64,000 nt of DNA from the NCBI RefSeq assembly GCF_008974285.1, contig NZ_BKZV01000001.1, positions 233,319 through 297,318 on the forward strand, written 5' to 3'. Position numbers and translations under genes: made by a program. This DNA is from Thermogemmatispora aurantia. Lineage in GTDB: Bacteria; Chloroflexota; Ktedonobacteria; Ktedonobacterales; Ktedonobacteraceae. Positions 46,466-56,487 of this stretch are shown here, piece after piece; the stretch's first letter is position 1, and the number at the start of each line of letters is the position of its first letter. The notes under the pieces are model-generated. The model saw nothing but the letters and a program-made list of their open reading frames with translations. It was not told the origin of the DNA and searched no databases.

Positions 46466-49126
46466 ATGGAGGAGCCTCAGCATCACAGTGGCAGCGGGTC
46501 CGGCAACGTGGGAACAGGAAGAATCACCAGCCGCCTGGACCCAGAGGGAGAAACCTCAGCGGCGAGCACCAGCGCAGGACCGGGCACGGCAGAGCAGCAG
46601 GAAGGAGCGAAGACTGTCGCGAGCCAGGATGAGGGTCTGCAGTTCGTCGTCGTCGAGGGCATGCAGGTCGGGCGCGGCGTCGCCCGTCTCGATCCACGCG
46701 ATATCGAGGCTTTGGGCTGTCAGCCAGGCGACATTGTCTTGATCAGCGGCGCGCGGACTACCGCCGCCAGGTTGTTACCCGGCGTACCACAGCAACGCGG
46801 ACAGCGCATTATCCAGATGGACAGCCAGGTACGCCAGAATAGCGATGCCGGCCTGGGCGAGCGCGTCACGGTGCGCAAGGCACGGGTACAGAGGGCAGAG
46901 AAGATCACGCTGCTCCCCCTGACTCGCGGGGCCCCTATTCAAGAGAGCGACTTGCAGTACATCGCGCGCTACCTGGTGGGCCTGCCCGTGGTCACAGGCG
47001 ATCTGCTCCGCCTCAACCTGCCAGGCACGGCGAGCCGCGAATTTTTGATTATTAGCACGGTGCCCGCCACACCCAGCTATCCCTCTCGCCGCTCGCAGCT
47101 AGAGGGTACTGCCGCCACCCCCTTGGCCGAGCAGAATGAGCGGGCGGTGGTCGAAGCAGTTATTGTCCAGCCTGGGACGGTTGTGCGCGCTCAGGCTCGC
47201 GGCGCCGGTCGCCCCGGCGGACTAGGACGCGTCAGCTACGAAGACATTGGAGGGCTGGGCAAGGAGCTGCAGCGCATTCGCGAAATGATCGAGCTGCCCC
47301 TCAAGTACCCGGCGGTCTTTGATCGCCTGGGAGTCGAGCCACCCAAAGGGGTACTGCTCTATGGCCCGCCGGGCACCGGCAAGACGCTGATCGCCCGCGC
47401 CGTCGCCTCGGAGACGAACGCCGCCTTCTTCGTTATCAATGGGCCGGAGGTCATCAACAAGTTTTATGGAGAAAGTGAGTCACGCCTGCGGGAGGTCTTT
47501 CAAGAGGCTCAGCGGCGCGCCCCCAGCATCATCTTTATCGACGAGCTGGACGCCCTGGCTCCACGCCGCTCCGAAATGGGGGGCGAGGTTGAGCGTCGTA
47601 TTGTCGGTCAACTGCTGGCCCTGATGGACGGCATGGCCTCGCGCGGCCAGGTTGTCGTCATTGGAGCCACCAATCAGCCCAACGCCCTCGACCCGGCGCT
47701 GCGCCGCCCAGGCCGCTTCGACCGCGAAATCGCCCTGCGCGTACCTGATCTCCACGGACGCATGGAGATCCTGCGCATCCATACACGCGATGCGGCCCTG
47801 GCGGACGACGTCGATTTCGCTCGCCTGGCTCAACTGACACCTGGCTTTGTAGGGGCCGATCTGGAGGCGCTCTGTCGGGAGGCAGCCATGATCGCGCTCC
47901 GCCGCGTGCTGCCCTATATCGACTATCAGAGTGGCTATATTCCGTTCGAGACCCTGGTGAATCTCAACATCACTATGGCCGATTTCCAGGCCGCCCTGCG
48001 TGAGATTGAGCCATCGACGACCCGCGAGGTCTATGTTGAGGTCAGTGAAACGACCTGGGATGACATCGGAGGGCAGGCTCAGGCCAAGCAGCTGCTGACC
48101 GAGGGCGTGGAGTGGCCGCTGCGCTATCCCGAGATCTACAGCAAAGCTAAAGTCGAACCACCCCGCGGCGTGTTGCTGGCCGGTCCCCCAGGCTCCGGGA
48201 AAACGCTGTTGGCGCGCGCCCTGGCCAATCAGTGCAACGCCAGCTTCATCTCCATCAAAGGCCCTGAGCTCCTCTCAAAGTGGGTAGGCGAATCTGAGAA
48301 GGGTGTGCGCGAGATCTTCAAGCGTGCCAAGCAGGCGGCTCCTTGCATCATCTTCTTCGACGAGATCGATGCTCTGGCACCGCGCCGTGGAGCCGAGCTG
48401 GACAACCACGTTGGAGACCGCGTGATCGCGCAGCTGCTGACAGAGCTGGACGGCATCGAGGGACGCACGGGCGTGATTGTGCTGGCTGCCACCAACCGGC
48501 CCGAATTGATTGATCCAGCTTTGCTGCGTCCGGGCCGCTTCGATTTGATTGTCGAGCTGACCTATCCCGATGAAGCTGATCGCCAGGCGATCTTCTCCGT
48601 GCACACGCGCGGGAAACCGTTGGCGTCCGATGTCAGTCTGGAGGAGCTGGCCCAACTGACCCCAGGACGGAGCGGCGCAGATATTGAAGCAATCTGTCGT
48701 CGCGCCTCTATGCTGGCCCTGCACGACTGGATCGAGCCGCGTCTGCAACAAGTAGGCCGCGTGCAGATCAGCGAGGAGCAGCAGGAGTCGAAGGCCACCA
48801 ACCCGGTCAGCACCGCTACCCAGACAGCTCAGGCAAGCGGAGAGGAGAGCCGCTTCTCTATCCGCCGCGAACATTTTCTGCGCGCGATCACTGAACAGGA
48901 AGAGCGCTATCAGTCCCAAGCCAGACTGGAGGCCGAGCGTACTCGTCGCGACGAGGCTCGACAGCGCCTGCTCGACCTAGCCGCCAGCTATGGCGGTCTC
49001 GGGAATGTTGCTCCACAGACCGCCCTCCAGCCACCAGTACTGCGCGGCTGGCGCCTCTGGCTGGCCCGCTTGCTCGGACTGCTGCCGCGCCACTCCCAGA
49101 CCGGCTCACCACCACCCTCCGCCTGA
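46466..49126 (+). CDS. Cdc48/VAT-like double AAA ATPase
   Basis: An 886-residue protein of the Cdc48/p97/VAT type, an unfoldase. After a disordered Ser/Gly/Glu-rich start (1-50) comes a Cdc48 N-domain (about 50-200; [21 protein letters not shown] and [20 protein letters not shown] are typical). D1 has Walker A GPPGTGKT near residue 300 and Walker [16 protein letters not shown]2 has GPPGSGKT near 572 and [14 protein letters not shown]. Both have arginine fingers in LRRPGRFDR or LLRPGRFD. The C-terminal 60 residues ([14 protein letters not shown]) are an amphipathic tail and not the HbYX proteasome motif. Such proteins are standard in archaea and present in some bacterial phyla. Confidence 0.92.
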   Translation: MEEPQHHSGSGSGNVGTGRITSRLDPEGETSAASTSAGPGTAEQQEGAKTVASQDEGLQFVVVEGMQVGRGVARLDPRDIEALGCQPGDIVLISGARTTAARLLPGVPQQRGQRIIQMDSQVRQNSDAGLGERVTVRKARVQRAEKITLLPLTRGAPIQESDLQYIARYLVGLPVVTGDLLRLNLPGTASREFLIISTVPATPSYPSRRSQLEGTAATPLAEQNERAVVEAVIVQPGTVVRAQARGAGRPGGLGRVSYEDIGGLGKELQRIREMIELPLKYPAVFDRLGVEPPKGVLLYGPPGTGKTLIARAVASETNAAFFVINGPEVINKFYGESESRLREVFQEAQRRAPSIIFIDELDALAPRRSEMGGEVERRIVGQLLALMDGMASRGQVVVIGATNQPNALDPALRRPGRFDREIALRVPDLHGRMEILRIHTRDAALADDVDFARLAQLTPGFVGADLEALCREAAMIALRRVLPYIDYQSGYIPFETLVNLNITMADFQAALREIEPSTTREVYVEVSETTWDDIGGQAQAKQLLTEGVEWPLRYPEIYSKAKVEPPRGVLLAGPPGSGKTLLARALANQCNASFISIKGPELLSKWVGESEKGVREIFKRAKQAAPCIIFFDEIDALAPRRGAELDNHVGDRVIAQLLTELDGIEGRTGVIVLAATNRPELIDPALLRPGRFDLIVELTYPDEADRQAIFSVHTRGKPLASDVSLEELAQLTPGRSGADIEAICRRASMLALHDWIEPRLQQVGRVQISEEQQESKATNPVSTATQTAQASGEESRFSIRREHFLRAITEQEERYQSQARLEAERTRRDEARQRLLDLAASYGGLGNVAPQTALQPPVLRGWRLWLARLLGLLPRHSQTGSPPPSA

Positions 49127-49193
49127 AAGGAGACGCGGGCAAATTCAGCCGCTCTCAGGCAAGAATGCATACGTCACGAAAGCCAAAGCGGAC

Positions 49194-49252
49194 ACGAGGG
49201 GAGAATCCCCGCGGGAGCTGCCAGATGCACTCTTTCCTCTCCCCTCGTTTGC
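49194..49252 (+). terminator. Possible terminator after the Cdc48-like gene
   Basis: ACGAGGGGAGA (49194-49204) and TCTCCCCTCGT (49238-49248) form a perfect 11-bp stem with a 33-base loop that can fold further. Only three T follow, so efficiency is uncertain. Confidence 0.4.
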
Positions 49253-49402
49253 TCCGGCGTCCGGCCTCTTCCCGATCCAGGAGCTAAGGGCACGCATCAG
49301 GCGCACCAGGCCCGATGATCAAGGCGCCGCCTCCCTTTGCTGCTAGGACCGGACGCTTGCAGGCCGCCGAAGAGACGCCCGCTGGGAGTACAATCGCCTC
49401 TT

Positions 49403-49432
49403 TTGAGCAGTGTTTGCTCAATACATTGAGCA
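49403..49432. repeat. TTGAGCA inverted/direct repeat cluster, operator-like
   Basis: Three copies of a 7-base element: TTGAGCA (49403-49409), its complement TGCTCAA (49415-49421) and TTGAGCA again (49426-49432). The first two form an inverted repeat with five bases between. They lie about 100-130 bases upstream of the promoter for the 129-residue protein and the kinase. Confidence 0.5.
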
Positions 49433-49530
49433 GGCATACGCATTAACACTTGATAAAGCTGGGCTGCTTCTCCCCTGGATCAAAGGCAAAGACATGTCAA
49501 TACAACTACTTCGACTCCAATCAAAGTTAG

Positions 49531-49560
49531 CTGACTGGGATAGTTAGCGTGTGATATAAT
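49531..49560 (+). promoter_or_regulatory. Promoter of the 129-residue protein/histidine kinase pair
   Basis: A perfect TATAAT at 49555-49560 has TG one base upstream. CTGACT at 49531-49536 gives a -35 with 18-base spacing. The transcript start would be about 30 bases before the TTG start codon. Confidence 0.6.
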
Positions 49561-49597
49561 ATAAAGGAGAGTGTGAGCATAGCGAAGGGAGACAACA

Positions 49598-49987
49598 TTG
49601 TCGCTGTACTCATCAGACACCAGCTCTGCAGACTCCCGGAAACCGGTCGTCGCGGCCTATCTGGAGGTCATTCGCCTGCTTGACGACCGTGTCGCGCCCC
49701 TCCTGGGCAAAGTGACCACGCGCGTCCTCGTTCAGGGCGCGGCCCGGCGAGTAGCGGAGAAGTACCCATTCCTTCACTTTCTTGAGCGTATCCCATATAC
49801 TGAAGTTACTCCAGCGATTGCCCAGGAGCAGCTTGGTGGCCAGTCTCCGCAGGAGTTGACGGCAGCCTTGAATGCTCTTCTAGAGGAGTGTTTTGCGGGC
49901 TTGAAGGAACTCACTGGCGACCTGATTGTTACTCCGCTTCACGATGAGGTGACCCGCCAGCTCCAGCATATGTCGATCATCCAGTAA
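49598..49987 (+). CDS. Uncharacterised 129-residue protein upstream of a histidine kinase
   Basis: A mainly helical protein that I do not recognise. Residues 20-60 (VAAYLEVIRLLDDRVAPLLG, then VLVQGAARRVAEKYPFLHFL) and 85-115 look like amphipathic helices, possibly a bundle. There is no signal peptide or membrane helix. The start is TTG 49598, preceded by GAAGGGAG. It ends 30 bases before the histidine kinase, so the two are almost certainly one operon and may form a sensing pair. Confidence 0.65.
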   Translation: MSLYSSDTSSADSRKPVVAAYLEVIRLLDDRVAPLLGKVTTRVLVQGAARRVAEKYPFLHFLERIPYTEVTPAIAQEQLGGQSPQELTAALNALLEECFAGLKELTGDLIVTPLHDEVTRQLQHMSIIQ

Positions 49988-50017
49988 ACAGAAAACGGCC
50001 TGGCCTAGCAGCGAGCA

Positions 50018-51790
50018 ATGGAGAAGAGCAGCGTGCAGTCTCAGTCGACACTCCCAGATGGCGCGTACCGCTCTTCCAGAGGATCGGGGGAAGATCGGCT
50101 GGCGGTTCTTCGCCATGAGATGGAGTATCTCAATACCATTGGGAAACGCTTCGTCGCCGCCAACGATCGCTTCCAGGTCCATCGTGCCCTGCTGGCTACG
50201 TTACAAGAGTTATACAGCTTCTCCGCCTGTGCTATCCTGCTCAAGGGCCAGCATGGCGACCCTTTTGAACTCTCTATCATCCCCCGTTATCCGCTCAGTT
50301 CCTCCTTTCTCCAAGAGATGATCCAGCGTATCGCCCGCGCCGCCAACATCATCGATTTCCCCAACGTGACGCCCGAGGAGCTGGCCGTAGCCGCCTATTT
50401 CGACGCCCCCGACGACCTGGCTTTGATGGAGCCACAACCCCCTCTCGGCAGCAGCGAGATCGGTGACTTCCTCCACCTGCCGCTGGCCGTCGAGGACCGC
50501 ATCATTGGCCTGCTCAGTCTCTTCCACGAGCGCGAGGGCGTCTTTGATACTCAGCTCCTGCAGCTAACACGTATCATCGCCGACTACGCCGCCATCGCCC
50601 TGGAGAATATGCGTCTGCGCGAGCGCGAGCAGGCTCTCTGGCGAGAAGCCGAGTTCGAACGGCGCCGCCTGGAGCTGATCATCAGCAGCATGGCCGAGGC
50701 CCTGCTGATTACCAATGCCCAGGGCGCCATTGTCTCCCTCAATCGCTTTGCCGAGCAGCTCTTCCAGCAGGCAGAGATTGATACCCGCCTTGAACCCGGT
50801 GTGCCTCTCCGTCAGCTTGCCGCTCGCAGCAATGTACCCTGGCTACGCGAACTGGCCCACGTCGTCGACCAGGCTTTGACCGGGCAGACGATCAAGAACC
50901 AGGAGCTGATCATTGGTGAAAGTGGCGAGACCGTCCCCCTCACCTTGAGCATCAGCGCGGCCCCACTGAGCCAGGACAGCCATCACCCGTTGCCCGGCGG
51001 CGCCGTCGTGGTCCTCAACGACATCACCGATCGCAAGCAGATCGAGAAGCTTAAAGACGAGTTCGTCTCGGTGGTTTCGCATGAGCTGCGGACGCCGCTG
51101 ACCGCCATCAAAGGCTACACCCAGCACCTGGTCCGGCGCCTGGAGCGGCGTCTGCGCCAGCAGGCGCGTGAGGGTCACGACCAATCTGAGCTACCGGAAA
51201 GCTACGATCTACGCAGTCTCTACATTGTACAAAGCGAGGCCGAGCATCTGGAGCGTCTGGTCAGTGATCTACTCGACCTATCGCGTGTACAATGGGGACG
51301 TCTGGATTTACAATACACTCCTTTCTACCTGGCCGACCTCTTAGCCGAGCAGGTGCGCCTGGCCCAGGCCAATACCGAGCAGCACATCATTCAGCTCGAT
51401 TTGCAGGTACAGGACAGCAAGGTGATCGCCGATCGTCAGCGCATTGCCCAGGTTGTTGGCAATATTCTGGACAACGCCATTAAATACTCGCCCCAAGGGG
51501 GACATGTCATAGTGCGGCTGGAGAGTGCAGGAGAAGATTTTCTGATCAGCATCAGCGACGAAGGCATTGGAGTCAGTCCAGAATACCTCGATCATATCTT
51601 TGAGCGCTTCTATCGCGTCCGCAACGCTGCCAGTCGCCAGTATTCGGGGATTGGTCTGGGTCTCTATGTCGCCCGTGCTATCGTCGAAGCTCACGGCGGC
51701 CGCATCGGCTACGCCAGCAATCAGAGCGGGATGGGCAGTACCTTCTACTTTAGCCTGCCGCGGACCCCTAACCCAGCCGAGAAAGGGTAA
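50018..51790 (+). CDS. GAF-PAS sensor histidine kinase
   Basis: A 590-residue soluble kinase without membrane helices. Order: GAF domain (about 40-200), short coiled coil, PAS domain (about 215-335, ending VVVLNDITDRKQ), HisKA with phospho-acceptor H355 in SHELRTPLTAIKG, then HATPase with NILDNAIKYSP, SDEGIGVSPEYLDHIFERFYR and GIGLGLYVARAIVEAHGG. All N, G1, F and G2 boxes are present, so it should be active. It has no receiver domain and no response regulator beside it; the receiver proteins at 2.6-3.8 kb are possible but unproven partners. Confidence 0.92.
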   Translation: MEKSSVQSQSTLPDGAYRSSRGSGEDRLAVLRHEMEYLNTIGKRFVAANDRFQVHRALLATLQELYSFSACAILLKGQHGDPFELSIIPRYPLSSSFLQEMIQRIARAANIIDFPNVTPEELAVAAYFDAPDDLALMEPQPPLGSSEIGDFLHLPLAVEDRIIGLLSLFHEREGVFDTQLLQLTRIIADYAAIALENMRLREREQALWREAEFERRRLELIISSMAEALLITNAQGAIVSLNRFAEQLFQQAEIDTRLEPGVPLRQLAARSNVPWLRELAHVVDQALTGQTIKNQELIIGESGETVPLTLSISAAPLSQDSHHPLPGGAVVVLNDITDRKQIEKLKDEFVSVVSHELRTPLTAIKGYTQHLVRRLERRLRQQAREGHDQSELPESYDLRSLYIVQSEAEHLERLVSDLLDLSRVQWGRLDLQYTPFYLADLLAEQVRLAQANTEQHIIQLDLQVQDSKVIADRQRIAQVVGNILDNAIKYSPQGGHVIVRLESAGEDFLISISDEGIGVSPEYLDHIFERFYRVRNAASRQYSGIGLGLYVARAIVEAHGGRIGYASNQSGMGSTFYFSLPRTPNPAEKG

Positions 51791-51981
51791 CGCCGCTGAT
51801 TGACCGCGAATGGGGAGTCGAGCCAGCCTCAGCGCCTGGCCTTGGCCACTCCTTCCTCACACCACGCATGACAGAGAGCTTTAGCGCTTGACCAGCAACC
51901 TCTCGACTAGCGCGGCGATCGTTTCTTCACGCGTGCCCCATACCTCCCCTGCCACTCCGTGCCAACCGGCACGCATCCCTC

Positions 51982-52500
51982 CTAGAAGGCTTTCAACAGA
52001 TCAGTTGGCGTTGCCTGGAAGCGGTCCAGCAGGTAAGAGCGACCGAACGGGGTAAAATGGATGGTGGCCCAGCTGGCTCGCAAAATCTGAATATGGCGCA
52101 AGACGCGGGCCTCCCCCCACAGCGGATAGAGCCAATCGCAGAGAGCATTCACAATATCGCCGGTGCTGGTGATGAGCACACCGACCAGCGTCACCCCAAC
52201 CACCAAGAGCAGATGATGGGGAAGAGCAACCGGGCCGAACGCCGTAAAGAAGCCAATATACACCATGCTGCCCGAGACCAGCGCGGGCAGGAGCGCCTCT
52301 AGCAGAATATAAAAGCGCGACGGCTCACGCACAAACAGGGCGGTGATCCCCAGTGGACCAATGGCCCAACCGATCAGCTGATCGCGCCGCAAGAGCGCCA
52401 GCAGCAGATGAGATCCCTCAACCAGCAGCAGCCAGAGCAGCACAAAGGCAATCAAGCCCGGTAGAGAACGAAGCTGGATACTGGCCAGTATCCCCGGCAT
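51982..52500 (-). CDS. Membrane protein of unknown function
   Basis: A 172-residue protein with four or five hydrophobic helices (SLPGLIAFVLLWLLLVEGSH, LLEALLPALVSGSMVYIGFF, HHLLLVVGVTLVGVLITS) and a basic C-terminal tail (HIQILRASWATIHFTPFGRS). I do not recognise the family. ATG 52500 has GGAGG six bases upstream. The frame stays open far upstream (to 52854), but that part is antisense to pcm and is not protein-like. It lies 91 bases downstream of pcm on the same strand. Confidence 0.65.
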   Translation of the reverse strand: MPGILASIQLRSLPGLIAFVLLWLLLVEGSHLLLALLRRDQLIGWAIGPLGITALFVREPSRFYILLEALLPALVSGSMVYIGFFTAFGPVALPHHLLLVVGVTLVGVLITSTGDIVNALCDWLYPLWGEARVLRHIQILRASWATIHFTPFGRSYLLDRFQATPTDLLKAF

Positions 52501-52591
52501 GCTCATCCTCCTCGAACGTCGTAAACAGCGACACCAGAAACCTCTGTTTGTATTGTACGCCCATTGGTGGCCTGCCGACAACAGGACTTCG

Positions 52592-53236
52592 CTATTCTTC
52601 CCACCCACCTTTGCCAACCAGCGGCACGAAGACACAGCCACCAAGTGAATGCACCTCTTGCCCGCTACACGTGCGCCGTATGACCAGCAGCTCCTGATGG
52701 TCATGGCTGCCAACAGGGAGCACCAGGATACCCCCCTCAACCAACTGGGCAACCAGCTGCTGAGGAATCTGCGGGGCCGCAGCGGTAACCACGATCCGGT
52801 CATAGGGAGCAGCATCCGGCCAGCCCAGCGAGCCATCTCCGACAAAGACGGCAACGTTGCTCAGACCCAGCTGCAGCAGCCGCCTGGCCGCCTGGCAAGC
52901 TAGTTGCTGGTAGCGTTCTACCGTTACGACAAAGCGCGCCAGACGCGCCAGAATAGCCGCCTGATAGCCCGAACCAGTTCCAATCTCCAGGACACGCTCC
53001 TGACCGCTCAGCTGCAGAGCCTGGGTCATCGTTGCCACAATCAGGGGCTGAGAAATGGTCTGACCGCAGCCAATTGGAAGGGCCTGATCAGCATAGGCCC
53101 ACTGACGATGGTGGGGATCAACGAATAGTTCGCGCGGCGTCGCCTCAATGGCTGCCAGCACACGCTCATCATGGATGCCAGCGCTACGCAAGCTCTCTAG
53201 CAGATAACGGCGCTGCGTCTCAAGATCACGAGTCAT
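52592..53236 (-). CDS. pcm: Protein-L-isoaspartate O-methyltransferase
   Basis: A 214-residue PCMT that starts repair of damaged isoaspartyl residues using S-adenosylmethionine. Family motifs are RELFVDPHHRQWAYADQALPIG, GQTISQPLIVATMTQAL, the SAM loop VLEIGTGSGYQAA and YDRIVVTAAAPQIP, then GGILVLPVG. The ribosome site before ATG 53236 is weak. Gap 53237-53614 upstream has no gene. Confidence 0.93.
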   Translation of the reverse strand: MTRDLETQRRYLLESLRSAGIHDERVLAAIEATPRELFVDPHHRQWAYADQALPIGCGQTISQPLIVATMTQALQLSGQERVLEIGTGSGYQAAILARLARFVVTVERYQQLACQAARRLLQLGLSNVAVFVGDGSLGWPDAAPYDRIVVTAAAPQIPQQLVAQLVEGGILVLPVGSHDHQELLVIRRTCSGQEVHSLGGCVFVPLVGKGGWEE

Positions 53237-53614
53237 AGTATTTCAGGACGGAGTGAGGAGGAAAAAGGCTTGGCCTTCTCTATCAGGCACGACATACGAG
53301 ACTCATGTCCCAGGCAGGGAGAGGTACAGAGGAAGAGCGCAGTCAGCACAGATAATCCTCCCTCGGCTACTGATCAGCTCACAGAGCCTCAGCCTTCTTC
53401 GAAGATTAAGCTGCACACTTCGAGTCAAGACGCGCGAGGGTACCTATTTAGAGTCTAAAGCCTGTTGAAACAGACGTCAAGGAGAGCAAGGAACAACCTG
53501 CTGCCTCTTCTTAAATGAGCGGAGAAGCACGTGATCCAGGCTACCAGTCAGCCCGGAAGGATGCGGAGCGGGCTTGCAATGCCTTTCACAGAACACAAAT
53601 AGGCATAAAAAAAG

Positions 53615-53686
53615 TGGGCGCTACTGGGCTCGAACCAGTGACCTCTTCGGTGTGAACGAAGCGCTCTCCCACTGAGCTAAGCGCCC
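53615..53686 (-). tRNA. tRNA-Val (anticodon CAC)
   Basis: A full cloverleaf of 72 bases: 7-bp acceptor (GGGCGCT with AGCGCCC), D arm GCTC/GAGC, anticodon stem CTTCG/CGAAG with loop TTCACAC (anticodon CAC, reading GUG), T arm ACTGG/CCAGT with TTCGAGC, and discriminator A. CCA is not encoded. A run of seven T follows the 3' end and probably ends transcription. Confidence 0.95.
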
Positions 53687-53765
53687 TTTACTTCTCATAA
53701 CCGTGGTGACTGCCGACTTTACTGTGGCCTCTTGCTATCACCCGGTTCTCTGCTCTGGCATAGCT

Positions 53766-53794
53766 ACTATAACACTCCGAGCGGGGCTTGTCAA
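53766..53794 (-). promoter_or_regulatory. Consensus promoter of tRNA-Val
   Basis: On the minus strand TTGACA (53789-53794) and TATAGT (53766-53771) are separated by 17 bases. The transcript would begin about 70 bases before the tRNA. The rest of 53687-54039 has no other feature. Confidence 0.75.
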
Positions 53795-54039
53795 GTAGCG
53801 AGAGGGGATATCAGCAGCAAGCGCCGGAGCGTACTTGCACGCGGCCTCATCAGCCAGCCAAAGACGCCGGGGGCGCGGCCTTTCCCGACATCTACCGACC
53901 GACAGAAGAGGAGGAGCAGGGCCGCGGCAGGCACGACAAGCGGTCTGGTGCACCGCTCGGAGTGCGAAGGCAGGTAGGCAGCGTCAAGCGCGAGAGCGAC
54001 AGCAGGCGAGCAAGCAGGAATGGAGCCAGCTAGCAGTAA

Positions 54040-55518
54040 TCATAGCTCGTTAGGGGCCTTGCGCATCGTGGGGAAGAGAATTACATCGCGAATGGACTCC
54101 TGATCGGTCAGGAACATGACCAGGCGATCCACGCCGATGCCCAGCCCGCCTGTGGGCGGCATGCCCACCTCCAGCGCCTCCAGAAAGTCCTCATCGAGCA
54201 CCTGCGCCTCCACATCGCCGTGAGCACGCTGGCGCATCTGATCTTCAAAACGCTGGCGCTGATCGAGTGGATCATTCAGCTCAGTAAAAGCGTTGCCGAT
54301 CTCCAGGCCGCCCAGGAACGGCTGAAAGCGCTCCACCAGATCAGGCTGCGAGCGATGGCGTTTGGCCAGCGGTGAGACATCCAGGGGATAATCGACCAGG
54401 AAGAGCGCGCGGCGCAGCGGCTCGGCTCCCTGGCGGAACATCGCACTCTTCAGTTCATCGATCAAACGGCCTCGGCCCAAGGCGGGATCGACCTCATAGC
54501 CGCGAGCTTGCATCGCAGCGGCCAGGCTCTCTCGATCGGGATAGCGATTCACATCAATCCCGGTAAACTCCTCGATCGTCGCCAGCAAAGGCAGGCGCGG
54601 CCAGGGAGGCGTTAGATCCACCTCGTAGCCCTGGTAGCGAATGCGGGGCGTCCCGCAGGCCTCCAGCGCAATCGTATAGATCATCTCCTCCGCCAGGCGC
54701 ATCATGTCCTCATAATCGGCATAGGCCTGATAGCACTCCATCATCGTAAACTCGGGATTATGCGTGCGATCGATCCCCTCATTGCGGAAATTGCGCCCGA
54801 TCTCATAGACTCGCTCGAAACCTCCCACAATCAGGCGCTTCAAATACAACTCCACCGCAATGCGCAGGTACATATCGCGGTCTAGCGCATGATGATGGGT
54901 CACAAAGGGGCGTGCCGTAGCACCGCCGTAGATCGGCTGCAAGATCGGCGTCTCCACCTCCAGAAAGCCGTGTTCATCGAGGAAGCGGCGCATCGCGCGA
55001 ATCACGCGGCTGCGCGTCACAAAGATCGGCTTCACTTCATCCCCGTTAGCCAGCAGATCCAGATAGCGCTTCCGCTGGCGCAGCTCCACATCTTCCAGCC
55101 CATGGTATTTCTCGGGCAATGGGCGCAAGCCCTTGGCAATCAAAGCAAACTCCAAAACGTGGAGCGTACGCTCACCGGTGCGCGTGTGGAAGAGAAAGCC
55201 TCGTACCTGAATAAAGTCACCGATATCCAGCAGCCGGACTGTGCGATAGGCTTCCTCACCGAGATCGTTAATGCGGAAGTAGACCTGAATACGGCCAGTG
55301 CCATCCTCAATATGGGCAAAGGCTACCTTGCCCATCTCGCGGAGCAAGCGGATGCGTCCGACCAGACAAAAAGAGTGCTCCTCTCCCAGCCACTCATCGA
55401 AGTGCTGCAGCACCTCGGCAATGGTATGGCTGCGCTCTACATGGTTGGGATAGGGATTAATGCCGCGCTCACGCAAAGCCTGCAGGCGCTGGAGCCGCAC
55501 ACTTCTTTCATCAGCCAT
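54040..55518 (-). CDS. lysS: Lysyl-tRNA synthetase, class II
   Basis: A 492-residue class II synthetase. The N-terminal OB fold (GRIRLLREMGKVAFAHIEDGTGRIQ) binds the anticodon. Motif 2 is FRNEGIDRTHNPEFTMMECYQAY and motif 3 is GGLGIGVDRLVMFLT. It follows greA on the same strand, the common greA-lysS arrangement, with a 245-base gap (55519-55763). Confidence 0.96.
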   Translation of the reverse strand: MADERSVRLQRLQALRERGINPYPNHVERSHTIAEVLQHFDEWLGEEHSFCLVGRIRLLREMGKVAFAHIEDGTGRIQVYFRINDLGEEAYRTVRLLDIGDFIQVRGFLFHTRTGERTLHVLEFALIAKGLRPLPEKYHGLEDVELRQRKRYLDLLANGDEVKPIFVTRSRVIRAMRRFLDEHGFLEVETPILQPIYGGATARPFVTHHHALDRDMYLRIAVELYLKRLIVGGFERVYEIGRNFRNEGIDRTHNPEFTMMECYQAYADYEDMMRLAEEMIYTIALEACGTPRIRYQGYEVDLTPPWPRLPLLATIEEFTGIDVNRYPDRESLAAAMQARGYEVDPALGRGRLIDELKSAMFRQGAEPLRRALFLVDYPLDVSPLAKRHRSQPDLVERFQPFLGGLEIGNAFTELNDPLDQRQRFEDQMRQRAHGDVEAQVLDEDFLEALEVGMPPTGGLGIGVDRLVMFLTDQESIRDVILFPTMRKAPNEL

Positions 55519-55763
55519 AACGCTCTTGGAAACTCCTCACAATGGTTTGCCGCTATTTTAGCAAAATTCCGGGCCAGTGGATAGCAGGGAGAGAGAAAGA
55601 CCTAGAGGCAGCCCTCCCCCTGATTGGGAGCAAAGAGGAGGGCCGCACAAGAGAAGGCGGCCCCGAAAGACACAGCGGCATACTCCATCCTGGCTGGATC
55701 AGAAGACGAAAGCACTCGGGGAGGAGAAACAGAAATGCTCTCGTCGCAGGGGGAGAAGCTCAT

Positions 55764-56228
55764 TCACTCAATGGCGAGGACCGTGTACTCTTTGACGCCA
55801 CCAGGGGTAGAAACCATGACCAGATCGCCCACCTTATGGCCAAGTAAGGCTTTCCCGACCGGAGACTCGTTGGAGATGCGGCCAGCGCTCGGATTCGCCT
55901 CATAGGCGCCCACAATCGTATAGCAAGCCTCACGCCCGTCGCTGCTGCGCACGCGCACCACTGATCCCAGCGTTACCTCGTCGCTCTGGACCTTCTGAAT
56001 CGTGCGAGCTGTGGCGAGCATCTGCTCTAGCTCATAGATTTTCCCTTCAAGCCGGGCGTACTCCGTCTTGGCCTCCTCATAGGCCGCATTGTCGTTGACA
56101 TCGCCCCCCTCCTTGGCATCGTGCAGGTAGCGTGCAACCTCAGCCCGCTTGACAGTACGCAGGAACTCCAGTTGATTCAGAAGACGTTGCCGGCCATCCT
56201 CGGTCAGATAGACGCCCTGTGTCTCCAT
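55764..56228 (-). CDS. greA: Transcription elongation factor GreA
   Basis: A 154-residue GreA/GreB protein that rescues backtracked RNA polymerase. The N-terminal coiled coil carries the acidic tip GDVNDNAAYEEAK; the C-terminal FKBP-like domain has ISNESPVGKALLGHKVGD. ATG 56228 (METQGVYLTEDG) matches the normal family start and has GGAGGGAA upstream; the frame is open further but without similarity. Confidence 0.93.
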   Translation of the reverse strand: METQGVYLTEDGRQRLLNQLEFLRTVKRAEVARYLHDAKEGGDVNDNAAYEEAKTEYARLEGKIYELEQMLATARTIQKVQSDEVTLGSVVRVRSSDGREACYTIVGAYEANPSAGRISNESPVGKALLGHKVGDLVMVSTPGGVKEYTVLAIE

Positions 56229-56487
56229 CCTATGTTTCCCTCCATTGTCTGCAGGAAATCTCTCATCTACTACCAGAGTCTCAGCCTGCCTACAACCTGC
56301 CGCGCCACAATACGGGGAGAGCGCCAACAGACAGTAAGCAGCTTCTTCAACAGAGAGCCGGTCCAGGTCTCTAGTATTCTGGCCGGTTTTGCGTGAGTAA
56401 ACGCTTGGGAGCAGAGCAGGCGAGACAGACAAAGTATGTCACGACAGCCTCCTCAAGCCTAGCAGTGGGCACGGAGGCAAGAGCCGC

